Source of the DNA: Desulfobulbaceae bacterium
Lineage (GTDB): Bacteria; Desulfobacterota; Desulfobulbia; Desulfobulbales; Desulfobulbaceae
Reading direction: 5' to 3'
Assembly: GCA_026990725.1 (NCBI GenBank)
Contig: JALXCX010000383.1
Span: 1-11,906, forward strand
DNA: 11,906 nt
Shown: positions 1-7,583 of the stretch, piece after piece
Layout: each line of letters starts with the position of its first letter
Position numbering within the stretch: the stretch's first letter is position 1
Notes under the pieces: model-generated
Databases searched by the model: none
The model's input: the letters and a program-made list of their open reading frames with translations, nothing else
Told to the model about the DNA's origin: nothing
Program-made: the position numbers and the translations under genes

Positions 1-900
1 GGGGCGGTTTCTTTTGCAAAATACCAGGGTAGTTACCGGGTCAGGAGAACTGTTGTTGGCAGTCCGTTGGTTTCAATTATAATTCCTTTTAAGGATAAGC
101 CGGAGCTGCTGAAAAAATGCATTCATTCTATTCTGGTCAAAACCGGTTATCAGGAGTTTGAGATTATTGGTATCAGCAATAACAGCGTCCAAAAAGAAAC
201 TTTCGCATTGATGTCGGAATTTGAGAAAAAAGACTCGCGGATATCTTTTACTGAACATAATTTTCCTTTTAATTTTCCCAGGCTCTGTAATGTCGGTGTT
301 GAAGAGGCCAGGGGGGAATATGTTCTTTTTTTGAATAATGATATTGAAATACTCAGCGATGAGTGGCTGGAATCTTTGCTTGAACACGCCCAGAGAAAAA
401 GAGTTGGTGCTGTAGGCGGTAAATTGTACTACCCGGACGATCAGATTCAGCATGCTGGGATTGTGGTCGGAATGGTTGGCCCTGCCGGCCATCCCCATCG
501 TTTTTTCCACAGGGATGATGTGGGGTATTATGCCCGGGCACATGTTATTCATAATGTAAGTGCTGTTACCGGGGCCTGTCTGATGGTGCAAAAGAATAAA
601 TATCTGGAGGTGGGCGGTATGGACGAGGAGATATTTCCAGTCGCCTACAATGATGTTGATTTATGCCTGAAGCTGATAGACAAAGGATATTTTAATGTCT
701 TTACACCGTATTGTGAGGCGTACCATTATGAGTCCGTTTCCCGTGGTTACGAAGACACACCGGAAAAACAGGCAAGGCTGGCTGGTGAGACAGAGAACAT
801 TATGCAACGGTGGACTGATTTTATTCAAAAGGGCGATCCCTGGTACAATCCGAACCTCTCGCTGGATAAAGAAGATTTTTCCATTCGATTAGATACATAA
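1..900 (+). CDS. Family 2 glycosyltransferase, O-antigen/rhamnosyltransferase type (5' truncated)
   Basis: The reading frame is open from base 1, so the gene starts left of the window. An internal TTG at 67 could pose as a start, but the 22 residues before it (containing SYRVRRTVVGSPLVSIIIPF) match the linker that usually precedes the GT-A domain in large O-antigen transferases. The GT-A domain then follows: VSIIIPFKDK is the first strand of the nucleotide-sugar fold, LFLNNDIEIL holds the DxD-type metal/nucleotide site, GAVGGKLYYPD and AVTGACLMV are conserved core strands, and the NDVDLCLKL segment carries the ED/DD-like catalytic acid region. The tail DPWYNPNLS is typical of this subfamily. 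It is expected to be cytoplasmic and to add a sugar to a lipid-linked surface glycan. Donor and acceptor cannot be read from sequence. Family is certain; rhamnosyl specificity is only a possibility. Confidence 0.93.
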   Translation, partial: GAVSFAKYQGSYRVRRTVVGSPLVSIIIPFKDKPELLKKCIHSILVKTGYQEFEIIGISNNSVQKETFALMSEFEKKDSRISFTEHNFPFNFPRLCNVGVEEARGEYVLFLNNDIEILSDEWLESLLEHAQRKRVGAVGGKLYYPDDQIQHAGIVVGMVGPAGHPHRFFHRDDVGYYARAHVIHNVSAVTGACLMVQKNKYLEVGGMDEEIFPVAYNDVDLCLKLIDKGYFNVFTPYCEAYHYESVSRGYEDTPEKQARLAGETENIMQRWTDFIQKGDPWYNPNLSLDKEDFSIRLDT

Positions 901-952
901 TAACCTCACTGCATATATTGAGACTGGCAGCACGAGTTTTATTGAGAAATCA

Positions 953-2254
953 ATGATTTTTAGCAAGAAACAAAATTCGGTTTTTACGATACAGCCCTTG
1001 GGAAGAGACATTGTTGTGCTTTTTCTCGCCGGGCTGGTGCTCCGTCTTTTGCTTATGCCTTTTTTCTGTCATGTGGATTTTTTATCCGAGATGCGGAGAG
1101 TGTATGCAACACTGACAGCAGGTTATTATTTCCCGGGTACCACCAGATTGATTGTCTACTACGTAGAGATGGCTTTCATGCAGCTCTTTCTGCCTTTTCT
1201 GCCCCATGCTGATACCATGTTTTTTGTAGCCAATGGAGCATCAACAACGGCAGGAATACACGCATATTCTCTGTTTGTCAGTGACCCGTACATTTTCAGG
1301 ACATTGTTTCTCTTGAAAATACCCTATTTACTTTTTGATATGGGAACGGCACTTGTCCTGTACAGAATGTTTGCCGGGAAAAGACAACAGATGACTGCTG
1401 TAGCCTGCTGGTTGTTTAATCCTGTTACCTTATATGCTTTTTATATATTTGGCCGCTACGAATCCATCTCCATCTTTTTTGTCAGCCTGTCCATCTTGAT
1501 GCTCAGGGAGAATCGCAGGCTCCTGGCGGCTCTTATGCTGGGACTTGCTGTGAATAGTCGGGAGATGTATATTCTTTTTCTGCCTCTTTTTGTTCTGGCT
1601 TTAATATCGCGGCACAACACATGGCGTGAGAATATAAAACAATTTGCTCTGCCTGCCATTCTCCTGCTACTGATGTTACTTGCGCCCATGTTGGTAAAGA
1701 AGTTGTTTCATCTGCAACCGTTTTTTGCAGGCAAGGAATCGGTTGTCTCCCATGAAATTGGCAGGTTCTGGGGGCTGGAAATAAACTGGTTCTCCCCTTT
1801 TTTTGCCGGTTACGCGGCATTGTGTCTTTTTTTGGTTGAGAATGAGAGCAGGGACGTGATGTACAAATATGTTTTAAGCGCCGGTCTTACCATTGCGTGG
1901 TTCTTTTTCTGCTGCACCCACAGTGCGCATTATGCCTCCTGGTTGATCATCTTTCCAATCAGTATGCTCTATTTTGGAAAAAACACCCTGTTGCCCTTTT
2001 TTCTCTATTGCTTTTGTTGGATTCTTTTTTGGTTGTTTAATACCGATGCCGGCGTCTTTACTCTCTTTTTGGCCTCGCCGATTCATAAAACACTTTTTGC
2101 TTTTAAATCGATTCCTCAGTTGTACGAACAACTCTGGATGCCGCGAGGATTGCCTCCCCTGCAGTTTATCAGGTGGTTTTTGCACACAATGTATGCGGTG
2201 TCAATAGGCTATCTAATGATAATGATGATTAAAAGGCAAAGAGATGTGTCGTGA
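953..2254 (+). CDS. Polytopic membrane protein, GT-C glycosyltransferase-like (mannosyltransferase type)
   Basis: This is a 433-residue protein with about ten to twelve hydrophobic segments (first near residues 19-37, last near 408-427). After the first segment comes an acidic loop, HVDFLSEM (residues 40-47), at the place where GT-C enzymes carry their catalytic acid. LFNPVTLYAF (154-163) followed by GRYESIS (167-173) recalls the 'NP...G.yDsi' stretch of PIG-M/GT87-like mannosyltransferases. HSAHYASWLIIFP (323-335) recalls their 'qY..W..P' motif. The likely role is transfer of a sugar from a polyprenyl-phosphate donor on the outer face of the inner membrane; this is inferred from fold-level resemblance only. 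It lies 52 bases after the GT2 gene, and its stop overlaps the next gene by 11 bases, suggesting co-translation. The ribosome site before ATG 953 is weak. An alternative is an O-antigen polymerase-like or uncharacterised membrane protein. Confidence 0.72.
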   Translation: MIFSKKQNSVFTIQPLGRDIVVLFLAGLVLRLLLMPFFCHVDFLSEMRRVYATLTAGYYFPGTTRLIVYYVEMAFMQLFLPFLPHADTMFFVANGASTTAGIHAYSLFVSDPYIFRTLFLLKIPYLLFDMGTALVLYRMFAGKRQQMTAVACWLFNPVTLYAFYIFGRYESISIFFVSLSILMLRENRRLLAALMLGLAVNSREMYILFLPLFVLALISRHNTWRENIKQFALPAILLLLMLLAPMLVKKLFHLQPFFAGKESVVSHEIGRFWGLEINWFSPFFAGYAALCLFLVENESRDVMYKYVLSAGLTIAWFFFCCTHSAHYASWLIIFPISMLYFGKNTLLPFFLYCFCWILFWLFNTDAGVFTLFLASPIHKTLFAFKSIPQLYEQLWMPRGLPPLQFIRWFLHTMYAVSIGYLMIMMIKRQRDVS

Positions 2255-3476
2255 CCGTTTGCTTGGAAGCTTACTGCTGGTTTTTTTTCAGGTGCTTTTC
2301 CTGCCATCCGTCGCCAGAGGGCTGCAGACAAATGGGACAGGAACTAAAAATTTGCCTATTCACTGGAAAGCACACGATCTCCGCAGGCTGCAAAACGGCA
2401 GTTATCAGGTAGTCGGGGCGGATCCTTTTTTGTACACCCAAGATCAGATTGACCACTATGATGATATCCATGGTTTTTTGTTTAAAATTCACCTGTCCGG
2501 AGGCATGGACCATCACCATTTACAATGGTACTGGGAAACTGATCGTCATACTTTTTCAGAGAATTATAGTTTTCATTGTGTCCTCAAAGGAGAGAAAAAA
2601 GTTTTTACAGTCTTCATTCCCTTATATTTTTTTCACACCAGAAGCAGAATAAATAGAATACGTTTGGATTTAGATCCGAAAACCGATCAGGTCGTATCAA
2701 TTCTATCGGTTGCAATTGTCCGTCACGTTGAGCCATGGCTTTTGAATTTCATTCCGGAAGGAACGGGTCATGTCAGAATAGATGATCCCGAGGTTTTTTT
2801 CAACAAGGTCTCCGGAAGAACTGTTGATGTGCCCACAGATATAGGTACGGACTGGATTCCGCATGATATACAGCAAGGGGAGAATAATACTTTTCGGATA
2901 ACAGGTAATGATCCCTATCTGGAATCACCTCTTCTGGATCTTAATCTGAATGGGTCGCAGGGGCTGTATCTTGAAATTACAGGTGATGCTCCAGAGAGAT
3001 CTTGTCAGATGCAGATGTTTTGGAAGTCTTATTTACTGGATCACCCGATCGAAAAAGAACCTTATAGTGAAAATGAGAGTTATTGGTTCTGGCTTGACAT
3101 GAGGAAAGGTCTGGCCAGGGTCTATTTACCATTTGACCCGATCAACCCTGTTGATGTTCTCAAACGGATACGGCTTGATTTTTTCACTTGTAAAAGTATG
3201 GTCTTTCGAATACAACAGGCCAGACTTACGGGAAATCAGAGCAGGGAATACCGTCGTTTTTTGCCTGAACAGGCATCCTTTCACAACATGGCGGCCCTTC
3301 CAGAACGAAATAATATGGAGCTTTCCGTTCCCTGGCGACAATTACTGTTTCGGGACCGTGGCTTTTGGGTTGTGTTTGCAAGTGTTGTTTTTGCTTTGAC
3401 AGTGACCTTGGTCTTTATTTGGATATGTCATATCAAAGCAAACAGAAAGAACCGGGGACACAGGTTAAGTCATTAG
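2244..3476 (+). CDS. Exported membrane-anchored protein with two tandem beta-type (carbohydrate-binding-like) domains
   Basis: This 410-residue protein has an N-terminal signal peptide (residues about 6-24, possible cleavage after SVA) and one C-terminal membrane span (about 373-396) followed by a basic tail. The bulk therefore should sit in the periplasm, anchored to the inner membrane. Residues 41-159 and 204-328 are diverged copies of one domain. Each copy has W-x-x-H-D-(L/I), then G-x-D-P-(F/Y)-L, then Q-x-(Y/F)-W, then SEN-x-S, then (V)-(F/Y)-(I/L)-P-(L/F), and finally RIRLD. The predicted strand-rich pattern suggests a jelly-roll or galactose-binding-like fold; I cannot name the family. 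Related motifs occur in the gene at 7584. No catalytic residues are evident, so glycan binding or a scaffold role is inferred from context. ATG 2244 lies inside the end of the preceding gene, with a purine-rich AAAGGCAAAGAG just upstream. Confidence 0.8.
   Translation: MCRDRLLGSLLLVFFQVLFLPSVARGLQTNGTGTKNLPIHWKAHDLRRLQNGSYQVVGADPFLYTQDQIDHYDDIHGFLFKIHLSGGMDHHHLQWYWETDRHTFSENYSFHCVLKGEKKVFTVFIPLYFFHTRSRINRIRLDLDPKTDQVVSILSVAIVRHVEPWLLNFIPEGTGHVRIDDPEVFFNKVSGRTVDVPTDIGTDWIPHDIQQGENNTFRITGNDPYLESPLLDLNLNGSQGLYLEITGDAPERSCQMQMFWKSYLLDHPIEKEPYSENESYWFWLDMRKGLARVYLPFDPINPVDVLKRIRLDFFTCKSMVFRIQQARLTGNQSREYRRFLPEQASFHNMAALPERNNMELSVPWRQLLFRDRGFWVVFASVVFALTVTLVFIWICHIKANRKNRGHRLSH
2364..2720 (+). repeat. 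Tandem protein domain, copy A (residues 41-159)
   Basis: This is the first copy of the duplicated domain. Landmarks are WKAHDL (41-46), VVGADPFL (56-63), LQWYW (93-97), FSENYS (104-109), VFIPLYF (123-129) and INRIRLDLDP (136-145). The order and spacing match copy B, although identity is low, so the duplication is old and shows at the protein level only. Confidence 0.78.
2853..3227 (+). repeat. Tandem protein domain, copy B (residues 204-328)
   Basis: This is the second copy. Landmarks are WIPHDI (204-209), ITGNDPYL (219-226), MQMFW (256-260), YSENES (274-279), VYLPFDP (293-299) and LKRIRLDFF (306-314). It is slightly longer than copy A, with an insertion between the Q-x-F-W and SEN motifs. 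Confidence 0.78.
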
Positions 3477-3517
3477 GTCTCCTGGTAAGTGTTAAGAACG
3501 GAGCGGGAAGTAGTAAG

Positions 3518-4318
3518 ATGAATAGAGCGTTATGTGTAGTTTGTTTGTTTTTGCTGTTTTTTTTACAGGCTGTCTGTTGTTATTCCGGGGAAACCGGCCA
3601 AGTTCCATCCTTTGCCGATATAATATGGGTGGAGCATAGAGGTTCCGTGTCAACGGTGTTGCATAGTGACGCGCATGATGGACGGTGGTCGGCTCCGGAA
3701 CAGGTCACGGTTTCTGCTTCTGATAGGATCAGTACCCCATCAATATTACGAGATAAACATAATCAACTTTGGGCCTTTTGGTCTGTTGTACGAGGTGAAA
3801 TGTCTCTGCTTTATGTTTCTCGGAGTACCAATGGTCTCTGGTCTGTTCCAGAGCTGATACCGACCGGAATGGTTTTTGCTGGGGGGGCCTGCTCGATTGT
3901 AGATAAAAATGATCAACTCTGGCTGTTTTGGGTTGGCAACGATGGCGCCTCTGATGATGATATTTTTTCGAGCCGGTGGGATGGCACAACATGGAGTAAG
4001 CCTGTCAGGGTAAACAGAGGGAACAATAGTCCGGACATTTTTCCCGTGGCCGGGTTGAACGAGTCCGGAATGCCCTGGGTCGTCTGGTCCGGTTTTACAG
4101 GATCTTCATATCAGCGTTTTTTTTCAGAATGGAAAGGAAACCGATGGCAAAAGCAGCAACTGTTGACGAAAGACAATGCCGTGTTTGGAACACTGAGAGA
4201 ACGGTTTGCACGAGTAATCAAGTTACCTGGTTCGGCAACTCTTGATAAGTTTGCTTATATAAACATTCATGATGGCGATAATGTGCTCAATAGCTTTCGA
4301 CTAATACCTCAAAAATAA
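3518..4318 (+). CDS. Secreted beta-propeller protein with BNR/sialidase-like blades
   Basis: The start is ATG 3518, although the frame is open further upstream. GGGAAG lies seven bases before it, and the protein then opens with a clear export signal (residues about 4-22). The CC at 20-21 makes a lipoprotein anchor conceivable, but the lipobox is poor. The mature 240 or so residues show repeated blades: an inner pattern LWAFW (84-88), LWLFW (134-138), PWVVW (186-190), and an outer-strand pattern xxWSxPxxV at Trp57, Trp108, Trp159 and Trp210. A degenerate last unit (about 221-266) would give a five-bladed propeller. Exo-sialidases and several lectins use such blades, but no sialidase catalytic Arg triad or Tyr/Glu pair can be assigned and the protein is too short for that six-bladed fold. 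A glycan-binding role is therefore more likely than hydrolysis (inference). Confidence 0.8.
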   Translation: MNRALCVVCLFLLFFLQAVCCYSGETGQVPSFADIIWVEHRGSVSTVLHSDAHDGRWSAPEQVTVSASDRISTPSILRDKHNQLWAFWSVVRGEMSLLYVSRSTNGLWSVPELIPTGMVFAGGACSIVDKNDQLWLFWVGNDGASDDDIFSSRWDGTTWSKPVRVNRGNNSPDIFPVAGLNESGMPWVVWSGFTGSSYQRFFSEWKGNRWQKQQLLTKDNAVFGTLRERFARVIKLPGSATLDKFAYINIHDGDNVLNSFRLIPQK

Positions 4319-4322
4319 TCAC

Positions 4323-4400
4323 AACACCAAGCGGAAATGTACGTCTACCTTATCTCCTTTTCTGTGCATTGAATTTTTGAAGTTTTCGCTGGTGTTTTTT
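4323..4400 (+). terminator. Possible long-loop terminator hairpin between the propeller and SGNH genes
   Basis: Bases 4323-4337 can pair with 4384-4396: AACACC with GGTGTT, AGCG with CGCT, and AAA with TTT, interrupted by single-base bulges at 4329 and 4334. Six T (4395-4400) follow at the 3' arm. The loop of about 46 bases is long for an intrinsic terminator, so this is tentative. It sits five bases after the preceding stop codon and would fit partial termination or an mRNA-stabilising stem. Confidence 0.35.
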
Positions 4401-4436
4401 GTACCCATTTTTACTATCCCCTAAGATACCTGTCTT

Positions 4437-5159
4437 ATGAAACATCTGGTACCTCCAATTATGAACACCAGGCTGTTGTTTTTCCTTGCCCTGTTCTTAT
4501 TCTGTTCTGCTCCTGCCTTAGCATACGATGGTCTTGTCACACTCGGATTTGGTGACAGCATTACTTTGGGCTATCCTTACCTTACCGGTTATGGAAATGG
4601 ATGCAATTGCGGTATGTATGAAAAGTTTCTTGAGCAGCGTTTGACTGCAAGTGGGCATCCTAACCTTGTCTTTAACTGGGGGGTTGGCGGCGAATCTACA
4701 GCCGCTGGAATGAATAGAATTGAGTCCAATATCCAGACAGCAATCTATCACTGGGGGCATGTGGATTTCGTTTTGTTAATGGAGGGGACCAATGATTTTA
4801 ATTATGGTTTTTCCAGAAACACAACAATCTTTAATCTCTCTGTAATGATAGATAAAATACGAAAATATCATATTGTACCAATACTTGGGACATTAACTCC
4901 AGACACCTCAACACCAGCAAAAAACATCCCGGCCTATAACATTGGTATCCAGTCAATTGCCCAGACGAAACATGTAATCCTCGTGGATCATTATGCGGCA
5001 ATGGTTGCCAACTGGTCTGCTTTGAATTATGATGGCCTGCATCCCAATGCTACAGGCTATGATAAAATGTCGCAGCAATGGTATAATGCACTAATCAGTG
5101 TAGTGGGACAGCGAATTATGGTCCCCACTTCTGCCTATCTTCTGTTGTTAAAAAAATGA
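4437..5159 (+). CDS. Secreted SGNH/GDSL-family hydrolase (esterase/deacetylase type)
   Basis: This 240-residue protein has a signal peptide ending near APALA (residues 25-29), so it is exported. All SGNH blocks are present: block I GFGDSITLG with nucleophile Ser41; block II NWGVGGES with oxyanion Gly84 or 85; block III EGTND with Asn119; and block V DGLHP with Asp199 and His202. The family removes acyl groups, often acetyl, from glycans or lipids. Here an O-acetyl esterase acting on the exported polysaccharide is the natural inference from its neighbours. The tail (residues 225-240) ends in a short hydrophobic stretch, YLLLL, followed by two lysines. That is too short for a normal membrane span and its meaning is unknown. 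ATG 4437 is used here; ATG 4461 is an equally plausible start and leaves a complete signal peptide. Neither has a strong ribosome site. Confidence 0.92.
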   Translation: MKHLVPPIMNTRLLFFLALFLFCSAPALAYDGLVTLGFGDSITLGYPYLTGYGNGCNCGMYEKFLEQRLTASGHPNLVFNWGVGGESTAAGMNRIESNIQTAIYHWGHVDFVLLMEGTNDFNYGFSRNTTIFNLSVMIDKIRKYHIVPILGTLTPDTSTPAKNIPAYNIGIQSIAQTKHVILVDHYAAMVANWSALNYDGLHPNATGYDKMSQQWYNALISVVGQRIMVPTSAYLLLLKK

Positions 5160-5187
5160 ATAAAATTTTTATCGGATAGTCCCAAAT

Positions 5188-7575
5188 ATGTTAAATAAAA
5201 GAATTCCAGCAGGGCTATTTTTGGTGGCATTGACGACATTAATGCTCGAATTAACGTTGATCCGTGTTTTTGATGTTATATGGTATCCCAATATGGCCTA
5301 TATGGTGATAACCCTTGCCATGTTCTGTTTTGGTTTTGCTGGAGTCTATTATTCCGTGAAGCCATTTGACCCAAATGCAGATGTCCGATCTTATATTTCT
5401 ATTATTTCACACCTGTTTGCCCTTACCATCTTTGCTATTTATCCCATTCTAAATCATGTTCCTTTTGATTTTCAACTTTTTTCTACAGCACCAGTTAAGG
5501 GCTTCCTGTTGTTTTTATTCATCTATTTTGTTCTGGCTCTGCCCTTTTTTCTAGCAGGGCTTATTTTTACTACTGTTTTTTCTTTTTATGCCGAAAAGAT
5601 TCAAGTCCTTTACTTTTGGGATCTGGCCGGTGCCGCTTTCGGGTGTGTTCTTTTGGTACCCCTGCTTCCTTATTTAGGGACAGGCGGGCTGGTTCTTTGT
5701 ACTTCGGCACTGGCCCTGATAACCTCAGGGTTATTTAGTACCAGTAAAAAATGGCTTGCAGCTTCAATCGTTTTGGCAACTTTTATTATCGCAATTCCAA
5801 TGTCTCTATATCCGGATCATTATCTGGAATTTAAACAATTTTCCAATAAGAGAAGCCTTCGTTTTTTTAAGGAAGCGCATAAAATAGAAAGGAGTTTCTG
5901 GGACCCAATTTCCAAGATTGATATTGTCGATGTTAACACGAAAAAATTTATTGCCTATGACGGTGGATCACAGAGTAGCTATATTTACCCTTTTGATGGC
6001 AATTACAGTAGATTGAGAAGTATCTTGCCGCAGCAGGCTGCCAGCCATTTTTGGGGAGCAATGGTTCTGGCCTCTCATTATTTGAAACAGGATACGGATC
6101 AGGATGTGCTCATCATTGGCAGCGCCGGTGGTCAGGAAACGAAAGCCGCGCTCGTCTATGGAGCAGGGCATGTTGATGCGGTGGAGCTTGTAGGGTATGT
6201 TGTCCGGGAGGGAAAGACTGATTATGCGGCTTATAATGGCGATATTTTTAATGATCCACGAGTTAATGCCATTGTTGGCGAGGGGCGGAGTTTTCTACGT
6301 TCCAATAGCAGAAAGTATGATATTATTCAGATGTTCAGTAATCATACCAGTTCCAGTATTGCTTCTGGAACAGGTGCCATGTCGGCTAATTACCTGCAGA
6401 CCGTCGAGGCGTATGAAGACTATTTTCAAAAATTGAAGAGTGATGGAATCCTGCACATAAATCACCATGTGTATCCCAGGATATTAACTACAGCGTCAAT
6501 GGCTTGGAAAAAAATGGGGCGAGATAATTTCAGACGGCATGTATTGGTGTTTGAAAAACAACATGTTATTGATAATTTACCAACCGTTTTAATCAAGATG
6601 AGCCCTTGGAGCCACGATGAAGTGGAAAGGCTTGTTGCGTTTATGGGGCCTGCAAATAAAGTGGTTATTAATCCCCTGCTTGCGACAGGTAATTTTTTAC
6701 CAGATCAGTTCCTCTCCGGGGAGCCTGATCCTGATCTCTGGCAAAGAACTGATTATCGGATTGCCCCCCCTACCGATAATCAGCCCTTTTTTAATTTTTT
6801 TCGAAAAACAGTTAAAGAAGTGAGAGTCGCCCCTGAAAACTATATTAATTATTCCACTGCTGGCCTTCTCAACTCACAACTCGCTGGTAGAATACCGATG
6901 GATATTATTCATCTGATTATTACCGGCGTGGCCTCACTTTTGTTTTCCGGTATCTTTGTTTTCGTCCCCCTTATGTTTTCCAAGGTTGGGCGTGCCCATT
7001 GGCCGCACAAAGGGAAAACACTCGGTTATTTTTCCTGCCTTGGGGCAGGTTTCATTATAATTGAATTAATTTTTATTCAGATGTTTATGAAGCTGATTGG
7101 CTACCCGTTATATACCTATTCAGCCGTTGTATTTTCTCTGCTCCTGTCTGCTGGGATAGGAAGCATATCCTCTGGTAGATTACGTCTCAGTTTGCATAAC
7201 GGATGGTATCTTCCGTTTATCGGGGTCATTTCAAGTGTATTATTATTATTGTTTATTTATGAACCGATGGGCAGGCTTTTGTTGACAGCCCCAATATATT
7301 TGCGAATTTTTATTGCAATGGTGATGATTTTTCCTGTCGGTTTTTTTCTGGGAATGCCTTTCCCCCTCGGGATATTGTCTCTTCAGGATCGAGAGAACGG
7401 TGCTATCGGTTGGGCTTGGGGGGTTAATGGCCTTTTCACTATAATAGGTGGCGTGTTGAGTGTTGTCTGTTCGTTAGCTTTTGGATTTCATGCTACACTG
7501 CTTATAGCTGTGATGATCTATGTTCTTGCTTTTATTTTAATGGCACAATTAAGAAATAACATTCCTTCTCGATAG
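5188..7575 (+). CDS. Polytopic membrane protein with central spermidine-synthase/methyltransferase-like domain
   Basis: The 795 residues fall into three parts. There are about seven membrane spans (8-207), a cytoplasmic-type soluble domain (about 208-570), and about seven more spans (573-788). The soluble part is a Rossmann fold: glycine-rich motif VLIIGSAGGQE (307-317), acidic residue Glu333 at the end of strand 2, and VGEGRSFL (363-370). LMLELTLIR (18-26), YFWDLAGAAFG (142-152) and GMPFPLGI (722-729) are hallmarks of membrane-embedded spermidine-synthase homologues. True synthases have an aspartate after the YDxIxV strand; here YDIIQMF puts Phe383 in that place, so polyamine synthesis is unlikely. 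A role as an SAM-dependent or non-catalytic membrane protein is open. It lies 28 bases after the hydrolase gene, with only a weak GGAT site. The family is uncharacterised to my knowledge; its presence in this run suggests, but does not prove, a glycan or lipid-carrier role. Confidence 0.85.
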   Translation: MLNKRIPAGLFLVALTTLMLELTLIRVFDVIWYPNMAYMVITLAMFCFGFAGVYYSVKPFDPNADVRSYISIISHLFALTIFAIYPILNHVPFDFQLFSTAPVKGFLLFLFIYFVLALPFFLAGLIFTTVFSFYAEKIQVLYFWDLAGAAFGCVLLVPLLPYLGTGGLVLCTSALALITSGLFSTSKKWLAASIVLATFIIAIPMSLYPDHYLEFKQFSNKRSLRFFKEAHKIERSFWDPISKIDIVDVNTKKFIAYDGGSQSSYIYPFDGNYSRLRSILPQQAASHFWGAMVLASHYLKQDTDQDVLIIGSAGGQETKAALVYGAGHVDAVELVGYVVREGKTDYAAYNGDIFNDPRVNAIVGEGRSFLRSNSRKYDIIQMFSNHTSSSIASGTGAMSANYLQTVEAYEDYFQKLKSDGILHINHHVYPRILTTASMAWKKMGRDNFRRHVLVFEKQHVIDNLPTVLIKMSPWSHDEVERLVAFMGPANKVVINPLLATGNFLPDQFLSGEPDPDLWQRTDYRIAPPTDNQPFFNFFRKTVKEVRVAPENYINYSTAGLLNSQLAGRIPMDIIHLIITGVASLLFSGIFVFVPLMFSKVGRAHWPHKGKTLGYFSCLGAGFIIIELIFIQMFMKLIGYPLYTYSAVVFSLLLSAGIGSISSGRLRLSLHNGWYLPFIGVISSVLLLLFIYEPMGRLLLTAPIYLRIFIAMVMIFPVGFFLGMPFPLGILSLQDRENGAIGWAWGVNGLFTIIGGVLSVVCSLAFGFHATLLIAVMIYVLAFILMAQLRNNIPSR

Positions 7576-7583
7576 TGGTTTAT

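Noticed and set aside
73..591. Long antisense open frame inside the GT2 gene
   Set aside because: It is a shadow of a gene with unmistakable GT2 motifs; its translation has no recognisable pattern or ribosome site.
3365..3517. Upstream extension of the propeller gene to 3365
   Set aside because: It would overlap the preceding gene by more than 100 bases, encodes a Cys-rich stretch from the wrong frame, and would bury the clear signal peptide starting at ATG 3518.
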